Source of the DNA: Ewingella sp. CoE-038-23
GTDB taxonomy: Bacteria; Pseudomonadota; Gammaproteobacteria; Enterobacterales; Enterobacteriaceae
DNA: 64,000 bases
Direction of reading: 5' to 3'
Assembly (NCBI RefSeq): GCF_040419245.1
Contig: NZ_JAZHOH010000001.1
Coordinates: forward strand, 3,782,001 to 3,846,000
Below the pieces are notes generated by a model. The model searched no databases. It saw only the letters and a list, made by a program, of their open reading frames with translations, and was not told where the DNA came from. The position numbers and the translations under genes are program-made. This document shows positions 1-7,927 of this stretch, one piece after another (the stretch's first letter is position 1; every line of letters starts with the position of its first letter).

Positions 1-1107
1 ACCCAGTTCGGTCGCCGTCTGGCACTGATTCTGGTGAAATATCTTGGCCGCCGCAGCCTGACGCTAGGTTACGCCATCGCCTTCGCGGATCTGCTTCTGG
101 CGCCTTTCACTCCGTCAAACACGGCGCGCAGCGGCGGGACTATTTACCCAATCATTGCTAACTTACCGCCGCTGTACGGTTCAAAACCGAATGACCCAAG
201 TGCGCGTAAAATCGGCTCTTATCTGATGTGGGTCGCTATCACCGCAGCCTGTATCACCAGCTCCATGTTCCTCTCCGCGCTGGCACCTAACTTGCTGGCA
301 CTGGGCATCGTTAACAGCATCACCGGCATCAATATCTCTTGGGGAATGTGGTTCTTCGCCTTCCTGCCAGTGGGTCTGTTGTTACTGCTGACCATGCCGC
401 TGCTGGCTTACTGGCTCTACCCGCCGGAAGTCAAAGTGAATGATGAAGTGCCGCGCTGGGCCACCGCCGAGCTGGCCAAACTGGGCAAAATGTCCCGTCA
501 TGAAATCCTGCTGCTGGTCTTTGTATGCTGCGCCCTGATGATGTGGATTTTCGCCGCCAGCTTCATTGAACCTGCGATGGCTGCCCTGTTGGTAGTGGTG
601 CTGATGCTGTGGACCGGCGTATTGAACTGGAACGACATCACCAGCAACAAACCGGCGTGGAACACCTTCGCGTGGTTCGCCACATTGGTGGCTCTGGCCG
701 ACGGCTTATCTCGCACCGGCTTCATCTCTTGGTTAGGTAAAGAAGGCGCGCTGCTGATGGGCGGCATCTCTCCGGGAACAGCGACCATCGTGCTGCTGCT
801 GGCGTTCTACCTGCTGCACTACCTGTTTGCCAGCACCACCGCGCACACCACGGCGCTGCTGCCTGCGATGCTGACCATCGGTGCCGCTATCCCAGGCATC
901 AATCTGCAAGTCTTCTGCCTGCTGATGGTGACGTCTCTGGGTGTGATGGGGATCATCACTCCATACGGTACTGGCCCAAGCCCGATTTACTACGGCAGCG
1001 GTTATCTGCCAACCAAAGACTACTGGCGCCTAGGCACCATCTTCGGCGCACTGTTCTTAGCCGCCCTGCTGTTTATCGGCTACCCTTGGATGGCCATGCT
1101 GTTCTAA
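1..1107 (+). CDS. Anion permease, CitT/TtdT type (DASS family), 5' truncated by window edge
   Basis: The frame is open from base 1, so the start lies upstream of the window; about 368 residues are visible of the usual ~480-490. The protein is very hydrophobic with many membrane segments. Its C-terminal part, with the ITPYGTGPSPIYYGSGY stretch, is typical of CitT/TtdT/SdcS-like dicarboxylate or tricarboxylate exchangers. Such proteins sit in the inner membrane and usually swap an external C4 or C6 acid (tartrate, citrate, succinate) for internal succinate. A class I fumarase follows on the same strand, which supports a C4-dicarboxylate or tartrate substrate. The family call is firm. Citrate versus tartrate versus fumarate cannot be decided from sequence. 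Confidence 0.85.
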   Translation, partial: TQFGRRLALILVKYLGRRSLTLGYAIAFADLLLAPFTPSNTARSGGTIYPIIANLPPLYGSKPNDPSARKIGSYLMWVAITAACITSSMFLSALAPNLLALGIVNSITGINISWGMWFFAFLPVGLLLLLTMPLLAYWLYPPEVKVNDEVPRWATAELAKLGKMSRHEILLLVFVCCALMMWIFAASFIEPAMAALLVVVLMLWTGVLNWNDITSNKPAWNTFAWFATLVALADGLSRTGFISWLGKEGALLMGGISPGTATIVLLLAFYLLHYLFASTTAHTTALLPAMLTIGAAIPGINLQVFCLLMVTSLGVMGIITPYGTGPSPIYYGSGYLPTKDYWRLGTIFGALFLAALLFIGYPWMAMLF

Positions 1108-1119
1108 AGGAGGATTAAT

Positions 1120-1158
1120 TTGACACTCAAGCCATTAACAGAGCTTTTACTCAAATAA
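1120..1158 (+). CDS. Possible 12-codon leader ORF between permease and fumarase
   Basis: A perfect AGGAGG at 1108-1113 overlaps the permease stop codon. Six bases later a TTG opens a 12-codon frame ([12 protein letters not shown]) that ends at TAA. The Shine-Dalgarno is stronger than most in the window yet has no long gene behind it. It may be a leader peptide for the fumarase, or the remnant start of a deleted gene. There is no codon-usage evidence at this length. Confidence 0.3.
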   Translation: MTLKPLTELLLK

Positions 1159-1172
1159 AACATCCCCAGCCT

Positions 1173-1201
1173 GTTGCCAGCCAATCACCTTGGCTGGCAA
1201 C
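1173..1201 (+). promoter_or_regulatory. Perfect 12-bp stem hairpin upstream of fumarase
   Basis: The arms at 1173-1184 and 1190-1201 are exact inverted repeats around the loop TCACC. No U-tract follows, so this is not a clear terminator. It lies between the small leader ORF and the fumarase start, where it could act as an RNA processing or partial-termination element that lowers distal expression. Confidence 0.5.
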
Positions 1202-1298
1202 ATACACACGAATAAAAACGTCGCCCCCGATCTACCCGAAGATCACTCCAGGAAATCGCTGTACCCATGGCGGCAATAACGGATTAAGTGAGAAAACA

Positions 1299-2948
1299 AT
1301 GTCGAATAAAACTTTCCATTATCAAGATCCATTCCCTCTCGCCAAAGAGGACACCGAATATTATCTGTTAACCCGTGACCACGTTTCCGTTAGCCAGTTT
1401 GATGGCGAAGAAGTGCTGAAAGTCGCGCCAGAAGGTCTGACTTTGCTGGCACAGCAAGCCTTCCACGACGCCTCTTTCATGCTGCGCCCGGCTCACCAGA
1501 AACAAGTGGCGGCCATTCTTGATGACCCGGAAGCCAGCGAGAACGACCGTTACGTCGCGCTGCAATTCCTCAGAAACTCCGAAATCGCCGCCAAAGGCGT
1601 GTTGCCAACCTGTCAGGACACCGGCACGGCGATCATCATGGGTAAAAAAGGTCAACGCGTCTGGACCGGCGGTGGCGACGAAGCCGCGCTTTCCAAAGGC
1701 GTGTACAACACCTTTATCGAAGATAACCTGCGCTACTCGCAAAACGCCCCGCTGGATATGTATAAAGAGGTGAACACTGGCACCAACCTGCCAGCGCAGA
1801 TCGACCTCTACAGCGTAGATGGCGACGAATACAAATTCCTCTGCGTCGCCAAAGGCGGCGGCTCGGCGAACAAAACCTATCTGTATCAAGAAACTAAGGC
1901 GCTGATCACTCCGGCCAAGCTGAAAGATTATCTGGTCGATAAAATGCGTACTTTGGGAACGGCTGCCTGCCCGCCGTACCATATCGCCTTCGTGATTGGC
2001 GGGACGTCAGCAGAAGCCACGCTGAAAACCGTTAAACTGGCCTCTACCCACTATTACGACGGTCTACCGACCGAAGGTAATGAGCACGGTCAGGCGTTCC
2101 GCGACGTACAGCTGGAAAAAGAGCTGCTGGTGGAAGCCAATAATCTCGGCCTCGGCGCACAGTTCGGCGGCAAATACTTCGCGCACGATATCCGCGTGGT
2201 TCGTCTGCCACGCCACGGCGCATCTTGCCCAGTCGGCATGGGCGTTTCCTGCTCCGCCGACCGTAACATCAAAGCTAAAATCAACCGTGACGGTATCTGG
2301 ATTGAGAAACTGGAAGACAATCCGGGCAAATACATCCCTGAAGCCTTGCGCCAGCAGGGTGAAACCGGTGTGGTTGAAGTTGACCTGAACCGTCCGATGA
2401 AAGAGATCCTCGCGCAGTTGTCTGAGTATCCGGTCTCAACTCGCCTCTCTCTGAGCGGCACCATCATCGTTGGCCGCGACATTGCGCACGCCAAGCTGAA
2501 AGAGCGTCTGGATAACGGCGAAGGCCTGCCACAGTATGTTAAGGATCACCCGATTTACTACGCGGGTCCGGCCAAAACCCCTGAAGGTTATGCTTCCGGC
2601 TCCCTCGGCCCAACCACCGCAGGCCGCATGGACTCCTACGTGGACCTGCTGCAATCCAACGGCGGTAGCATGATCATGCTGGCGAAAGGCAACCGTAGCC
2701 AGCAAGTGACCGACGCCTGCCACAAGCACGGTGGTTTCTACCTCGGCAGCATCGGCGGCCCGGCGGCAGTGCTGGCTCAGCAAAGCATTAAGAGCCTCGA
2801 ATGCGTCGAGTACCCTGAACTTGGGATGGAAGCTATCTGGAAAATCGAAGTGGAAAACTTCCCGGCGTTCATTCTGGTGGATGACAAAGGTAACGACTTC
2901 TTCGAGCAAATCCGCATCAACCAGTGCGCCAAGTGCGTTGTGAAATAA
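1299..2948 (+). CDS. fumA: Fumarate hydratase, class I (FumA/FumB type)
   Basis: Cytoplasmic [4Fe-4S] enzyme interconverting fumarate and L-malate. At 549 residues it matches the E. coli FumA/FumB length (548). The three cluster cysteines fall at C105 (LPTCQDTGT), C224 (GTAACPPYH) and C318 (GVSCSADR), exactly the family positions. The C-terminal Fe-S hydro-lyase beta region carries [15 protein letters not shown] and [15 protein letters not shown]. The gene follows an anion permease on the same strand, so the pair may serve uptake and conversion of C4 acids or tartrate; enzymes of this class also act on tartrate isomers. FumA and FumB are about 90 percent identical, so the symbol is nominal. 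Confidence 0.95.
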   Translation: MSNKTFHYQDPFPLAKEDTEYYLLTRDHVSVSQFDGEEVLKVAPEGLTLLAQQAFHDASFMLRPAHQKQVAAILDDPEASENDRYVALQFLRNSEIAAKGVLPTCQDTGTAIIMGKKGQRVWTGGGDEAALSKGVYNTFIEDNLRYSQNAPLDMYKEVNTGTNLPAQIDLYSVDGDEYKFLCVAKGGGSANKTYLYQETKALITPAKLKDYLVDKMRTLGTAACPPYHIAFVIGGTSAEATLKTVKLASTHYYDGLPTEGNEHGQAFRDVQLEKELLVEANNLGLGAQFGGKYFAHDIRVVRLPRHGASCPVGMGVSCSADRNIKAKINRDGIWIEKLEDNPGKYIPEALRQQGETGVVEVDLNRPMKEILAQLSEYPVSTRLSLSGTIIVGRDIAHAKLKERLDNGEGLPQYVKDHPIYYAGPAKTPEGYASGSLGPTTAGRMDSYVDLLQSNGGSMIMLAKGNRSQQVTDACHKHGGFYLGSIGGPAAVLAQQSIKSLECVEYPELGMEAIWKIEVENFPAFILVDDKGNDFFEQIRINQCAKCVVK

Positions 2949-2973
2949 GCTCGCTAGCGAGAAGCTGAAATGC

Positions 2974-3004
2974 AAAAAGCCCGCCGAACATGGCGGGCTT
3001 TTTT
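2974..3004 (+). terminator. Rho-independent terminator after fumarase
   Basis: The stem GCCCGCC / GGCGGGC is followed by a T-run, about 25 bases after the fumarase stop codon. Confidence 0.9.
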
Positions 3005-3041
3005 ATGGTCTGCAGCAAGAAAATTCAAGCGCCACGCCCAT

Positions 3042-3066
3042 AAAAAAAGGCCGGATAACCGGCCTT
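3042..3066 (-). terminator. Terminator of the small secreted protein gene
   Basis: On the minus strand AGGCCGG-TTAT-CCGGCCT runs into seven Ts, 21 bases past the stop of the gene at 3087-3416. Confidence 0.85.
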
Positions 3067-3086
3067 CAGTGTGGAGAATAAGTCGA

Positions 3087-3416
3087 TTAGTTAGTGACTT
3101 TATTCTTCAGGTCTTCGCTACCCTGCTTGGTTTTGTCCCAGGCTTTTTCCGAACCTTCTTTGGTTTTATCCCAGCCTTTTTTAGTGCCTTCTGACACTTT
3201 GCTGGTGGTAGAGTCGCGCTTACCTTCAGCGGCGTGCTTAGCTTTCAGCTTCTGCTCTTCGCCTTTATTCTGCTCTTTGTGCAGTTTTTCTTTAGCGGTA
3301 TCTGCACCTTTGTGCGCTTCAGCGACAGTCTCATCAGTTGCGTGGCTGACGGTATCGGCAGCAAACACAGGTGAAGCCAGTAAAATCGCGGACAGAGCAA
3401 TAATTGCCTTTTTCAT
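3087..3416 (-). CDS. Small secreted LEA-like hydrophilic protein, function unknown
   Basis: 109 residues. A clear Sec signal peptide (MKKAIIALSAILLASPVFA, cleavage before ADT) is followed by a highly charged mature chain rich in K, E, D, T and S with almost no hydrophobic core. The C-terminal part repeats an 11-residue-like pattern (KKGWDKTKEGS, EKAWDKTKQGS), as in group 3 LEA or apolipoprotein-like amphipathic helices. The start is supported by GAGGGAG four bases before the ATG. It has its own terminator and AT-rich upstream DNA, so it is monocistronic. It probably acts in the periplasm; a role in desiccation, osmotic or envelope stress is only inferred from composition. I do not recognise a named homologue. 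Confidence 0.75.
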   Translation of the reverse strand: MKKAIIALSAILLASPVFAADTVSHATDETVAEAHKGADTAKEKLHKEQNKGEEQKLKAKHAAEGKRDSTTSKVSEGTKKGWDKTKEGSEKAWDKTKQGSEDLKNKVTN

Positions 3417-3978
3417 AATACTCCCTCATTGGACAGATACGTTTATTTCAACCTGATAACAGCATGAACCCGTTTTACCGCATACGCTGTAAGAATAGGC
3501 CTAAAGTTCTCCGTTGGATAACTTTTGCAGCACCTAAAGAGTAACTCCATCATTTTTATGAAAAGAAAGTTTGGCCTTCGCCCCGCGTTAAAGCGTAAAC
3601 GGCTATAGCGTTCTTTTTTGCGATTGGGAAAGTGAAGTGCTGAATACTAGATAAATGGATATCTCCCCTCTTTAAGTAAGAGAATCGCTAAATAACTTTT
3701 AGTTTTAATAACTAAACGATTAAGTAAAACCAAAAAAAAAAAAACAAAAAAACTCATACCAATGATTTATTTACCCTTTATTCATCTGAGATAAATACTC
3801 GCTATTTCATTTACCTTTAATTTAGTTTCGCAGGATTATACTCTCTCACTCTATAACCAATTAGGAATAACCCAACCTTTTAGCGCAAGGAGTACTCGAC
3901 GAATAGATAAAATCATAGCCATCAAAATACATATAAAATATAAATAATATTAAAAATCATTATTCAAGGAATGAATAT
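3417..3978. other. AT-rich 562-bp intergenic region
   Basis: No credible gene. It should contain the divergent promoters of the small secreted protein (minus) and the mig-14-like gene (plus). Base composition is much more A+T rich than the flanks, with a long A-tract near 3733-3752 and a 7-bp hairpin TTTAGTT/AACTAAA at 3698-3716. No insertion sequence or repeat is visible. Confidence 0.7.
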
Positions 3979-4869
3979 ATGCTCAGGGAATCATTATTAT
4001 CCGTTTGTGGATGGAAAGAATGTACAGCTTCTGATTATGCCAATATCTATATGCTCTATGGTGGCAGTAGTAATACTCATCCAGAGATTATTGATTTCAT
4101 TAATTCGGAAAACCGCCATAAACTGCGCTATTTTGCTAAACAGGAACACGGCGAGAAGGTCGCTGCCATCTTTACTAACGACAACATGGACCTGTGCCAG
4201 CCGCCAACCGCATCATCACACCAGCATGTTAACTTCGATGAGACGATTTTTCCTGCCAAACCGAGTTCGCGGTTTATCTTACCTTTCAAATCGAAAATCA
4301 TCTCTGACGTTAATAAAGAAAATATTATCAATTTGCTGCCTAACGTTTTTAATAAACGCAGCGTTTGCCTGGTAAAAGATAAATTCTGTTCAAAGACGCA
4401 AAAGAACAGAAGAAATGAAATACATAGTTTTCAACGTAGTGGCGGGGAAATTCGCTCCATAAAAGATTTCACACCCGATGAAATCTGTCATATTTATAAG
4501 AAACTCTTCGCTATGCGATGGGGGAAAAGCTTTAGAGATGATTATTTTAACTCTCTCAAATTATTTTCAAATAGATTTCAGAAAATGCTTTTTGGGCACG
4601 TCCTGCTGATTGATAACCAGCCGTGCGCCATTGATTATATTGTTAAAACCGACTCCCCCGAATGGTTATATTTTGATGTTGTGAATGGCGGGCTGGATCC
4701 TAAATACAAACACCTCAGCCTGGGCAGCATACTCATGTGGCTGAATATCCAAGAGGCCAAGACTGTGGCGCAGACTGCGCAAAAAGCGATGCGAGTGAAT
4801 CTCGGCAAACCCACAATGGAGTACAAAAAGAGATGGGCACATTGCCATACGCTTTATCGAACGTTGTGA
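3979..4869 (+). CDS. mig-14: Mig-14-like protein (antimicrobial-peptide tolerance family, GNAT-like fold)
   Basis: 296 residues, close to Salmonella Mig-14 (about 300). Family features include an early YGGS-TH segment, a central MRWGKSF region and the C-terminal NLGKPTMEYKKRW stretch typical of Mig-14/FemAB-like acyltransferase folds. In Salmonella, Mig-14 is an inner-membrane-associated protein needed for resistance to polymyxin and cathelicidin-type peptides and for persistence. The start is chosen because AAGGA lies eight bases upstream; another ATG at 3971 is in a different frame. The gene is AT-rich compared with its neighbours and ends 27 bp from the 3' end of a tRNA gene, both consistent with horizontal acquisition. 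The assignment rests on remembered motifs only. Confidence 0.65.
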   Translation: MLRESLLSVCGWKECTASDYANIYMLYGGSSNTHPEIIDFINSENRHKLRYFAKQEHGEKVAAIFTNDNMDLCQPPTASSHQHVNFDETIFPAKPSSRFILPFKSKIISDVNKENIINLLPNVFNKRSVCLVKDKFCSKTQKNRRNEIHSFQRSGGEIRSIKDFTPDEICHIYKKLFAMRWGKSFRDDYFNSLKLFSNRFQKMLFGHVLLIDNQPCAIDYIVKTDSPEWLYFDVVNGGLDPKYKHLSLGSILMWLNIQEAKTVAQTAQKAMRVNLGKPTMEYKKRWAHCHTLYRTL

Positions 4870-4896
4870 AAGGCGAGAGGGATAAAAGAGAGTACT

Positions 4897-4970
4897 TGGA
4901 GCGGGTGAAGGGAATCGAACCCTCGTATGCAGCTTGGGAAGCTACCGTTCTACCATTGAACTACACCCGC
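4897..4970 (-). tRNA. glyU: tRNA-Gly (anticodon CCC)
   Basis: 74 nt on the minus strand, beginning GCGGGTGTAG and ending with an encoded CCA. The acceptor arms GCGGGTG/CACCCGC pair exactly. The anticodon loop is TTCCCAA, giving anticodon CCC, and the T-arm GAGGGTTCGATTCCCTT is standard. It corresponds to E. coli glyU, which decodes GGG. Its 3' end faces the AT-rich mig-14-like gene. Confidence 0.96.
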
Positions 4971-5077
4971 TTTGGTGTGCGTGGGCATTATAACCCGTTA
5001 CGTGCGGCGAGCAAGGCGTGTTTTGCGATATGCGCTTGAGATTTAAGCAATTAGCCTTGCCGACTGCTTCTGGCATG

Positions 5078-5102
5078 AAAAAGGGAGCCGAAGCTCCCTT
5101 TT
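5078..5102 (-). terminator. Terminator after lysS
   Basis: AAAAGGGAGC-CGAA-GCTCCCTTTT forms a stem with a UUCG-type loop on the minus strand and A/T runs on both sides, 21 bases beyond the lysS stop. It could also act in the other direction. Confidence 0.9.
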
Positions 5103-5123
5103 ATCACACTCGCCGTTGCGAAC

Positions 5124-6668
5124 TTATTTCGTTGGGCGCAGCGCCGGGAACAGAATAACGTCGCGGATGGTATGGCTGTTGGTGAACAGCATAACCATAC
5201 GGTCGATACCGATACCCAAACCAGCCGTCGGCGGTAGACCGTGCTCCAGCGCGGTGACGTAGTCTTCGTCGTAAAACATCGCTTCGTCGTCGCCTGCGTC
5301 TTTCGCTGCAACCTGATCGGCGAAACGCTGTGCCTGATCTTCTGCATCGTTCAGCTCGGAGAAGCCGTTACCGATTTCACGACCGCCGATGAAGAACTCG
5401 AAGCGATCTGTCACTTCTGGGTTCTCGTCGTTACGGCGCGCCAGCGGAGAAACCTCTGCTGGGTATTCGGTGATGAAGGTCGGCTGGATAAGCTGCGCTT
5501 CAGCGGTCTCTTCGAAGATCTCAGTCACGATGCGACCAAGGCCCCAGTTCTTCTCAATCTTGATACCGATGGACTCCGCGATCGCCGTGGCTTTCGCCAT
5601 ATCGTCGAGATCAGCCACGTTGGTTTCAGGACGGTATTTGCAGATGGCTTCTTTCATCGTCAGCTTGGCAAAAGGCTTGCCGAAGTCGAAGGTCTGGTCG
5701 CCATAAACGATCTGCGGATTGCCGTCATTGACTTGCTCAGCCAGCGTACGGAACAGGCTCTCGGTCAGGATGATCAGGTCTTTGTAATCCGCGTACGCCA
5801 TATAGAGTTCCATCATAGTGAACTCTGGGTTATGACGCGGAGAAACGCCTTCGTTACGGAAGTTACGGTTGATCTCAAATACGCGATCAAAGCCGCCAAC
5901 CACTAAACGCTTCAGGTACAGTTCCGGCGCGATACGCAGGTACATGTCGATATCAAGCGCGTTATGGTGAGTGATGAACGGACGAGCCGCAGCGCCGCCA
6001 GGGATCACTTGCATCATAGGCGTTTCTACTTCCATAAAGCCCTGATTGACCATAAAGGTACGGATCGCAGCCATGATTTGTGAACGCACTTTGAAGGTTT
6101 TGCGCGATTCGTCATTAGCAATCAGGTCGAGGTAACGCTGACGGTAACGCGTTTCCTGATCCGCCAGACCGTGGAACTTGTCCGGCAGCGGACGCAGCGC
6201 CTTGGTCAGCAGACGCAGTTCAGAACAGTGGATAGACAACTCACCGGTCTTCGTTTTGAACAACTTACCGCGAGCACCCAGAATATCGCCCAAGTCCCAC
6301 TTCTTGAATTGTTCGTTGTAAATGCCTTCGGCCAGATCATCACGAGCAACGTAAAGCTGAATACGACCGCCCACGTCCTGCAAGGTAACGAAAGAGGCTT
6401 TACCCATAATACGACGCGTCATCATGCGGCCAGCGACGGTTACTTCAACGCCTAAATCTTCCAGCTCTTCGTTCTCTTTGCTGTCGTATTTGGCGTGAAT
6501 TTCGTCAGAAATGCTGTCACGACGGAAGTCGTTAGGGAAAGCGATGCCGGTTTCACGCAGTGCAGCCAGCTTCTCACGACGCGCCTTCAGCTCGTTGTTC
6601 AGATCTGGTACTTGCTCAGCGCCCTGCGCTTTTGATTGCTGTTCAGCGGACGGTTGTTGCTCAGACAT
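5124..6668 (-). CDS. lysS: Lysyl-tRNA synthetase, class II
   Basis: Charges tRNA-Lys with lysine in the cytoplasm; homodimer. 514 residues against 505 in E. coli LysS, the excess lying in a Gln/Ala-rich N-terminal tail. It has an OB-fold anticodon-binding domain ([19 protein letters not shown]), class II motif 2 (RNFRNEG followed by HNPEFTMME) and motif 3 ([13 protein letters not shown]) near the C-terminus. It lies nine bases after prfB on the same strand, the conserved prfB-lysS arrangement, and is closed by a terminator. A preceding GAGGAACC supplies the ribosome site. Confidence 0.98.
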   Translation of the reverse strand: MSEQQPSAEQQSKAQGAEQVPDLNNELKARREKLAALRETGIAFPNDFRRDSISDEIHAKYDSKENEELEDLGVEVTVAGRMMTRRIMGKASFVTLQDVGGRIQLYVARDDLAEGIYNEQFKKWDLGDILGARGKLFKTKTGELSIHCSELRLLTKALRPLPDKFHGLADQETRYRQRYLDLIANDESRKTFKVRSQIMAAIRTFMVNQGFMEVETPMMQVIPGGAAARPFITHHNALDIDMYLRIAPELYLKRLVVGGFDRVFEINRNFRNEGVSPRHNPEFTMMELYMAYADYKDLIILTESLFRTLAEQVNDGNPQIVYGDQTFDFGKPFAKLTMKEAICKYRPETNVADLDDMAKATAIAESIGIKIEKNWGLGRIVTEIFEETAEAQLIQPTFITEYPAEVSPLARRNDENPEVTDRFEFFIGGREIGNGFSELNDAEDQAQRFADQVAAKDAGDDEAMFYDEDYVTALEHGLPPTAGLGIGIDRMVMLFTNSHTIRDVILFPALRPTK

Positions 6669-6677
6669 TTTGGTTCC

Positions 6678-7776
6678 TCATAACCCGGCTTTCAAACTTG
6701 CTTCAATGAATTTATCCAGGTCGCCATCCAAAACGGCCTGCGTGTTTCGTGTCTCAACGCCAGTGCGCAGATCTTTGATACGTGCATCATCGAGCACGTA
6801 AGAACGAATCTGGCTACCCCAGCCGATGTCTGACTTGTTGTCTTCCATCTGCTGTTTATCAGCATTTTTCTTTTGCATCTCAAACTCATAAAGCTTGGCT
6901 TTCATCTGCTTCATGGCCTGATCTTTGTTCTTATGCTGAGAACGGTCGTTCTGGCATTGGGTCACAATGTTGGTTGGAAGGTGGGTAATACGTACCGCAG
7001 ATTCCGTTTTGTTAACGTGCTGACCACCCGCACCTGACGCGCGGTATACGTCGATACGCAGGTCGGCAGGGTTAATTTCAATCTCGATATCGTCATCCAC
7101 TTCTGGGTAAACGAAGGCCGAGCTGAAGGAGGTGTGACGACGGCCGCCGGAGTCGAACGGGCTTTTACGTACCAGACGGTGGACGCCGGTTTCAGTGCGC
7201 AGCCAGCCGAAAGCGTAGTCACCGGTTATTTTGATGGTGGCTGATTTCAGGCCCGCGACGTCGCCGTCGGACTCTTCAATCATCTCAGTTTTGAAGCCTT
7301 TGGCTTCGGCCCAGCGCAGGTACATACGCACCAGCATGCTGGCCCAGTCCTGGGCTTCTGTGCCGCCGGAACCGGCTTGGATATCCAGATAGCAGCTTGC
7401 GCTGTCGTATTCACCGGAGAACATGCGACGGAATTCCAACTGCTCCAGCTTGGCGGTCAGTTGGTCGAGTTCTTCTACGGCTTCGTGGAAAGTCTCTTCG
7501 TCGTCAGCTTCAACCGCCAGTTCCAGCAAGCCTGACACATCGTCACGGCCCTGAGTTAACTGGTCGATGGTTTCAACGATAGCTTCCAGTGCGGAACGCT
7601 CTTTGCCCAGCGCCTGTGCGCGCTCTGGCTCGTTCCAAACGTCCGGCTGTTCCAGCTCGGCGTTAACTTCTTCTAGGCGCTCTTTCTTGGCATCATAGTC
7701 AAAGATACCCCCTAAGGACGTTTGTCCGCTCGGACAGGTCCTGAATTCGGTTTTTTACCGGATTAATTTCAAACAT
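6678..7776 (-). CDS. prfB: Peptide chain release factor 2, expressed by programmed +1 frameshift
   Basis: Recognises UGA and UAA stops and triggers peptide release. The ATG at 7776 opens a 25-codon first frame that ends in an in-frame TGA at 7699-7701. The preceding AGGGGGTATCTT matches the E. coli slip site, with an internal Shine-Dalgarno-like AGGGGG and CTT before TGA C. A +1 shift joins it to the main frame, giving 365 residues, the E. coli length. Visible motifs are the SPF tripeptide in the codon-recognition domain and GAGGQ, whose glutamine would be residue 252. Residue 246, before SGAGGQ, is alanine, not the threonine of E. coli K-12. Expression is autoregulated: low RF2 favours the shift. 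A shorter frame starting at 7538 is not the real start. Confidence 0.97.
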
Positions 7777-7927
7777 GATTTTCGCGTCTTACGTTGATTC
7801 GGAGTTGGCCCAATGCCATTCGAACCGCTGATTCTAGCGGAATTAGCGGCCCTTTTATAGCAAGTTGCTGTTTTTTTAGCGCCGTCGGTTTGACGACGCC
7901 AAGGCTATCGGCAGGGGTGAAAATGGC

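Noticed and set aside
3711..3730. PhoP-box-like TAAAC repeat upstream of the mig-14-like gene
   Set aside because: The second half-site is imperfect and the spacer is off by one base; AT-rich DNA gives such matches by chance.
4737..5039. Open frame running through the tRNA-Gly gene
   Set aside because: It overlaps the mig-14-like gene end and the tRNA in antisense, has no ribosome site and no recognisable protein features.
7539..7776. Apparent short peptide plus truncated RF2 starting at 7538
   Set aside because: These are the two parts of one gene joined by the conserved +1 frameshift.
7840..7915. Terminator between recJ and prfB
   Set aside because: The inverted repeat GCGCCGTC/GACGACGC is mismatched and followed by A, not T, in the direction of transcription.
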